Positions 31,786-33,748 of a stretch of 33,748 nt of DNA are shown here, in pieces. The stretch lies in contig JAEZKH010000432.1 in assembly GCA_023415515.1 (NCBI GenBank), positions 1 through 33,748 on the forward strand, given 5' to 3'. A program made the position numbers and the translations under genes. The notes below the pieces were generated by a model, which searched no databases, was not told where the DNA came from, and saw only the letters and a list, made by a program, of their open reading frames with translations. This stretch comes from Actinomycetes bacterium (GTDB lineage: Bacteria; Actinomycetota; Actinomycetes; Mycobacteriales; Mycobacteriaceae). Numbering within the stretch: position 1 is the first letter of the stretch; the number at the start of each line of letters is the position of its first letter.

Positions 31786-33458
31786 GCGAACAGGCCGCGA
31801 TCCGACGCGAGCAGGCCATCCGGGAGTTGCACGCCGCGTCGATTCGCGCCTTGAGCGATCAGCGCGGCCTGCATTTCCGCGGCTCGGTTCTCTATCGGGG
31901 CGCACGTGCGGTACCGATGCCGGTACCGCACCTGCATCCCCCTACCGAACGCGGCGCCGCCGACGCAATGGCACTTCGGTTGTGTTACAACGACCCCGGC
32001 GTGCACGCCGAGCTGCGCCCCGATGACACCGCGGGCCGCCTCGTCTTCGAGATGCTCGAGCAGTTCCGCGTCGAGTCCCTTGCCCCCGACACGTGGCCCG
32101 GTGTGCGCCGCAACCTCGCCGACCGGTTCCGTCAATGGTCGCAGGAGTTCGAGGCGTCGGATTCGGTCGAGACGGATTCGGGTCTGCTGCTCTACACCGT
32201 CGCGCAGGTCGGCAGGTTCTGGATCACCGCCGAGCCGATCGCCGAGTGGACCCAGGATCTGATAGAAGGCACTCGATTCGAGCTGTCCTCGATGATCGGC
32301 CGTGAATTGCCGCTGCTGCGCCGAAGCCGGAAATCGCAGCGGCAGTTCGGAATTCTGGCCCGAGCCATCGCGGAGCGGATCTCGATGCTGCCTCAACTGG
32401 ACACCGGACCAGACGACCAAGACCCGGGCTGGGACGCGTTCGAGTGGCTCTTCGATGCGGAATCCGACGATGACACGGCGCCCACCGCGTCCGGTGGCGC
32501 GGGCCGGACGCTGGGCGCAGGGTCCACCGGATACCGGGTGTTCACCCGAGACCACGACGAGGTGCGCGCGCTGACGACGTTGGTGCGGGAGGCGGAGCTG
32601 CGTGAATACCGGGACCGCGTCGACCGCGCCGTCGAGGCGAGCGGGGTGAACGTGCGTGCCCTCGGCCGCGCGCTGCGCAGGCTCTTCGCCGAGCAGCACG
32701 ACGACGGCTGGGAGGGTGGCCGCGACGCCGGCTACGTCGACGGCCGGCGGCTCGCCCAGATGATCGCAACGCCCAACGAACGCAACATCTTCCTGGCGAG
32801 AACACACACCCCCCGCATCGACACCGTGGTGTCGTTTCTCGTCGACTGCTCGGGATCGATGAAGGCGTACAGCGAGCCGGTGACCGTGCTCCTCGACGTG
32901 TACGCCCGCGCGCTCGAACTCGCAGGGGTGGGCTGTGAGGTGCTGGGGTTCACCACCGCCTCGTGGAACGGCGGGCGCTCCCGACGGGACTGGATACGCG
33001 CGGGACAGCCGCGTAACCCGGGCCGCCTCAACGAGGTTCGGCACCTCGTGATCAAGAGCGCCGAGACGCCGTATCGTTTTGCCCGCACCGCGATGGGCGG
33101 ACTGTTGAAGCTCGACCTGTATCGGGAGGGCATCGACGGGGAAGCGGTGGAATGGGCCGGCGCCAGACTGCAGGCGTGTGACCAACAGCGGCGAATCCTG
33201 GTGGTGATCTCCGACGGCAGCCCGATGGACAGCGCGACGAGCCTGAGCAACGACAGGGACTACCTCGATCACCACCTGCGTGAGGTGCTGGCCGCCGAAA
33301 CGGACGTCGAGATCTGCGCGGTGGGCGTCGGACTCGACCTCAGCGTGTACTACGACCGCTGCACGACGCTCGACCTCACCCGAGGTGTGACGCGACAGGA
33401 GGTGGCCGACGTGCTGGAGACGATCGCGTCGCTGCGCAGGGGAGGGCAATACCGGTGA
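31782..33458 (+). CDS. CobT-like VWA-domain protein (cobaltochelatase subunit family)
   Basis: A 558-residue partner of the CobS-like ATPase. The N-terminal 230 residues are the CobT helical region (LRLCYNDPGVHAEL, LVFEMLEQFRVESL near 90-103). A short acidic linker follows at about 207-235, and the C-terminal von Willebrand A domain has an intact metal site: Asp355, Ser357 and Ser359 in VDCSGSMKAYS, then VVISDGSPMDSATSLSNDRDYLDHHLREV. CobT is usually longer with a larger acidic middle, so this is a compact form. Both ends overlap neighbours by four bases (ATGA and GTGA). In the cobaltochelatase, CobS and CobT drive CobN; here the substrate is unknown and CobN is not in the window. Confidence 0.88.
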   Translation: MSEQAAIRREQAIRELHAASIRALSDQRGLHFRGSVLYRGARAVPMPVPHLHPPTERGAADAMALRLCYNDPGVHAELRPDDTAGRLVFEMLEQFRVESLAPDTWPGVRRNLADRFRQWSQEFEASDSVETDSGLLLYTVAQVGRFWITAEPIAEWTQDLIEGTRFELSSMIGRELPLLRRSRKSQRQFGILARAIAERISMLPQLDTGPDDQDPGWDAFEWLFDAESDDDTAPTASGGAGRTLGAGSTGYRVFTRDHDEVRALTTLVREAELREYRDRVDRAVEASGVNVRALGRALRRLFAEQHDDGWEGGRDAGYVDGRRLAQMIATPNERNIFLARTHTPRIDTVVSFLVDCSGSMKAYSEPVTVLLDVYARALELAGVGCEVLGFTTASWNGGRSRRDWIRAGQPRNPGRLNEVRHLVIKSAETPYRFARTAMGGLLKLDLYREGIDGEAVEWAGARLQACDQQRRILVVISDGSPMDSATSLSNDRDYLDHHLREVLAAETDVEICAVGVGLDLSVYYDRCTTLDLTRGVTRQEVADVLETIASLRRGGQYR

Positions 33459-33748
33459 CACCGTGTGGGATCGGCATGGTGGCATTGGACATCGCCGGAA
33501 CCACCGTCGACGAGGGCGGCGCGGTGTACGTGGCGTTGCGCGGCGCCGTCGAGTCGCACACCGGCGAGCCGATCGACGACAAGACGTTCCAGCGGTGGAA
33601 GGGCGCAGGCAAGCGGCAGGCGATCGCCGGACTGCTCGGCGACGTGCCCGCCGCCGAGATCGACGCCGTCGAAGCGGTGTTCACCGACCGACTGCTCGAT
33701 GCATACCAGTCCACTCCGCCGACACCGGTGCCCGGAATAGAAGAGGCG
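33455..33748 (+). CDS. phosphonatase-like HAD hydrolase (partial, cut by window end)
   Basis: The first 98 residues of a HAD protein. LDIAGTTVDEGG at 11-22 holds the nucleophile Asp12 in the form DxAGTTVD, where Ala replaces the second aspartate; this is characteristic of phosphonoacetaldehyde hydrolase and its relatives. Lys53 in KGAGKRQAI stands where phosphonatase has its Schiff-base lysine. The GTG start overlaps the CobT-like stop by four bases (GTGA), so it is the fourth gene of the coupled operon. Phosphonoacetaldehyde is the phosphorus analogue of sulfoacetaldehyde, the Xsc substrate, so a link to C2-phosphonates or sulfonates is attractive but not shown. The rest of the gene is outside the window. 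Confidence 0.78.
   Translation, partial: MTPCGIGMVALDIAGTTVDEGGAVYVALRGAVESHTGEPIDDKTFQRWKGAGKRQAIAGLLGDVPAAEIDAVEAVFTDRLLDAYQSTPPTPVPGIEEA

Noticed and set aside
30850..33458. Cobalamin biosynthesis locus
   Set aside because: Only the CobS-like and CobT-like genes are present; no CobN or other cobalamin genes are in the window, so a cobaltochelatase role is not assigned.
31404..33485. A 693-codon minus-strand open frame across the CobS-like and CobT-like genes
   Set aside because: Shadow frame: the plus strand has intact Walker and MIDAS motifs and four-base overlaps between neighbouring genes; the minus frame has no recognisable domain.

Overview
The window looks like chromosomal DNA of a high-GC actinobacterium, most likely a Mycolicibacterium-type mycobacterium. 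The reasons are the strong G/C third-position bias in every reading frame, frequent GTG starts, likely leaderless promoters (a TANNNT hexamer a few bases before an ATG with no Shine-Dalgarno), tandem DUF202 genes and mycobacterial-style TrpC and Mrp proteins. I see no rRNA, tRNA, insertion sequence, integrase or CRISPR array. The first 45 bases are a pure C-run/G-run foldback that may be an assembly artefact.

Layout. (1) 1-4767: a C-terminally anchored family-5 solute-binding protein, an S9A oligopeptidase and an ICMT-like membrane methyltransferase. (2) 4835-10502: a YeiE-like LysR regulator divergent from a YeiH-type exporter; a two-gene operon of an HOT-type iron alcohol dehydrogenase and an MHS-family transporter; and a TauE/SafE exporter. 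(3) 10518-11217: two DUF202 membrane proteins. (4) 11355-18769: an operon for a cytoplasmically oriented molybdenum oxidoreductase that resembles the sulfite:quinone dehydrogenase SoeABC (FeS and NrfD parts fused, then the Mo subunit), with a TorD-like chaperone, an Mrp FeS-carrier ATPase and a second YeiE-like LysR. (5) 18879-25697: a SauU-like transporter divergent from SauS (acylating sulfoacetaldehyde dehydrogenase) and a two-subunit succinyl-CoA-synthetase-like ligase, then an IclR regulator and a second TauE/SafE exporter. (6) 25716-27952: an O-methyltransferase divergent from an isolated trpC. (7) 28035-29834: xsc, sulfoacetaldehyde acetyltransferase. (8) 30029-33748: a coupled operon of an IclR regulator, CobS-like ATPase, CobT-like VWA protein and a phosphonatase-like HAD hydrolase cut by the window end.

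How it fits together (inference). The core appears to be an aerobic C2-sulfonate degradation island. Sulfoacetate is imported by the SauU-like carrier, activated to sulfoacetyl-CoA by the ADP/GDP-forming ligase, reduced by SauS to sulfoacetaldehyde, and split by Xsc into acetyl phosphate and sulfite. Sulfite would be oxidised by the SoeABC-like complex or exported by the TauE/SafE and YeiH proteins. The two paralogous LysR regulators each sit next to a sulfur-disposal function and are candidate sulfite sensors. The HOT-type dehydrogenase with its own transporter may feed in another compound. No phosphotransacetylase is present in the window. The most unusual points are the SucCD-like ligase in place of SauT, the SoeB-SoeC fusion, and the CobS/CobT pair beside xsc without other cobalamin genes.
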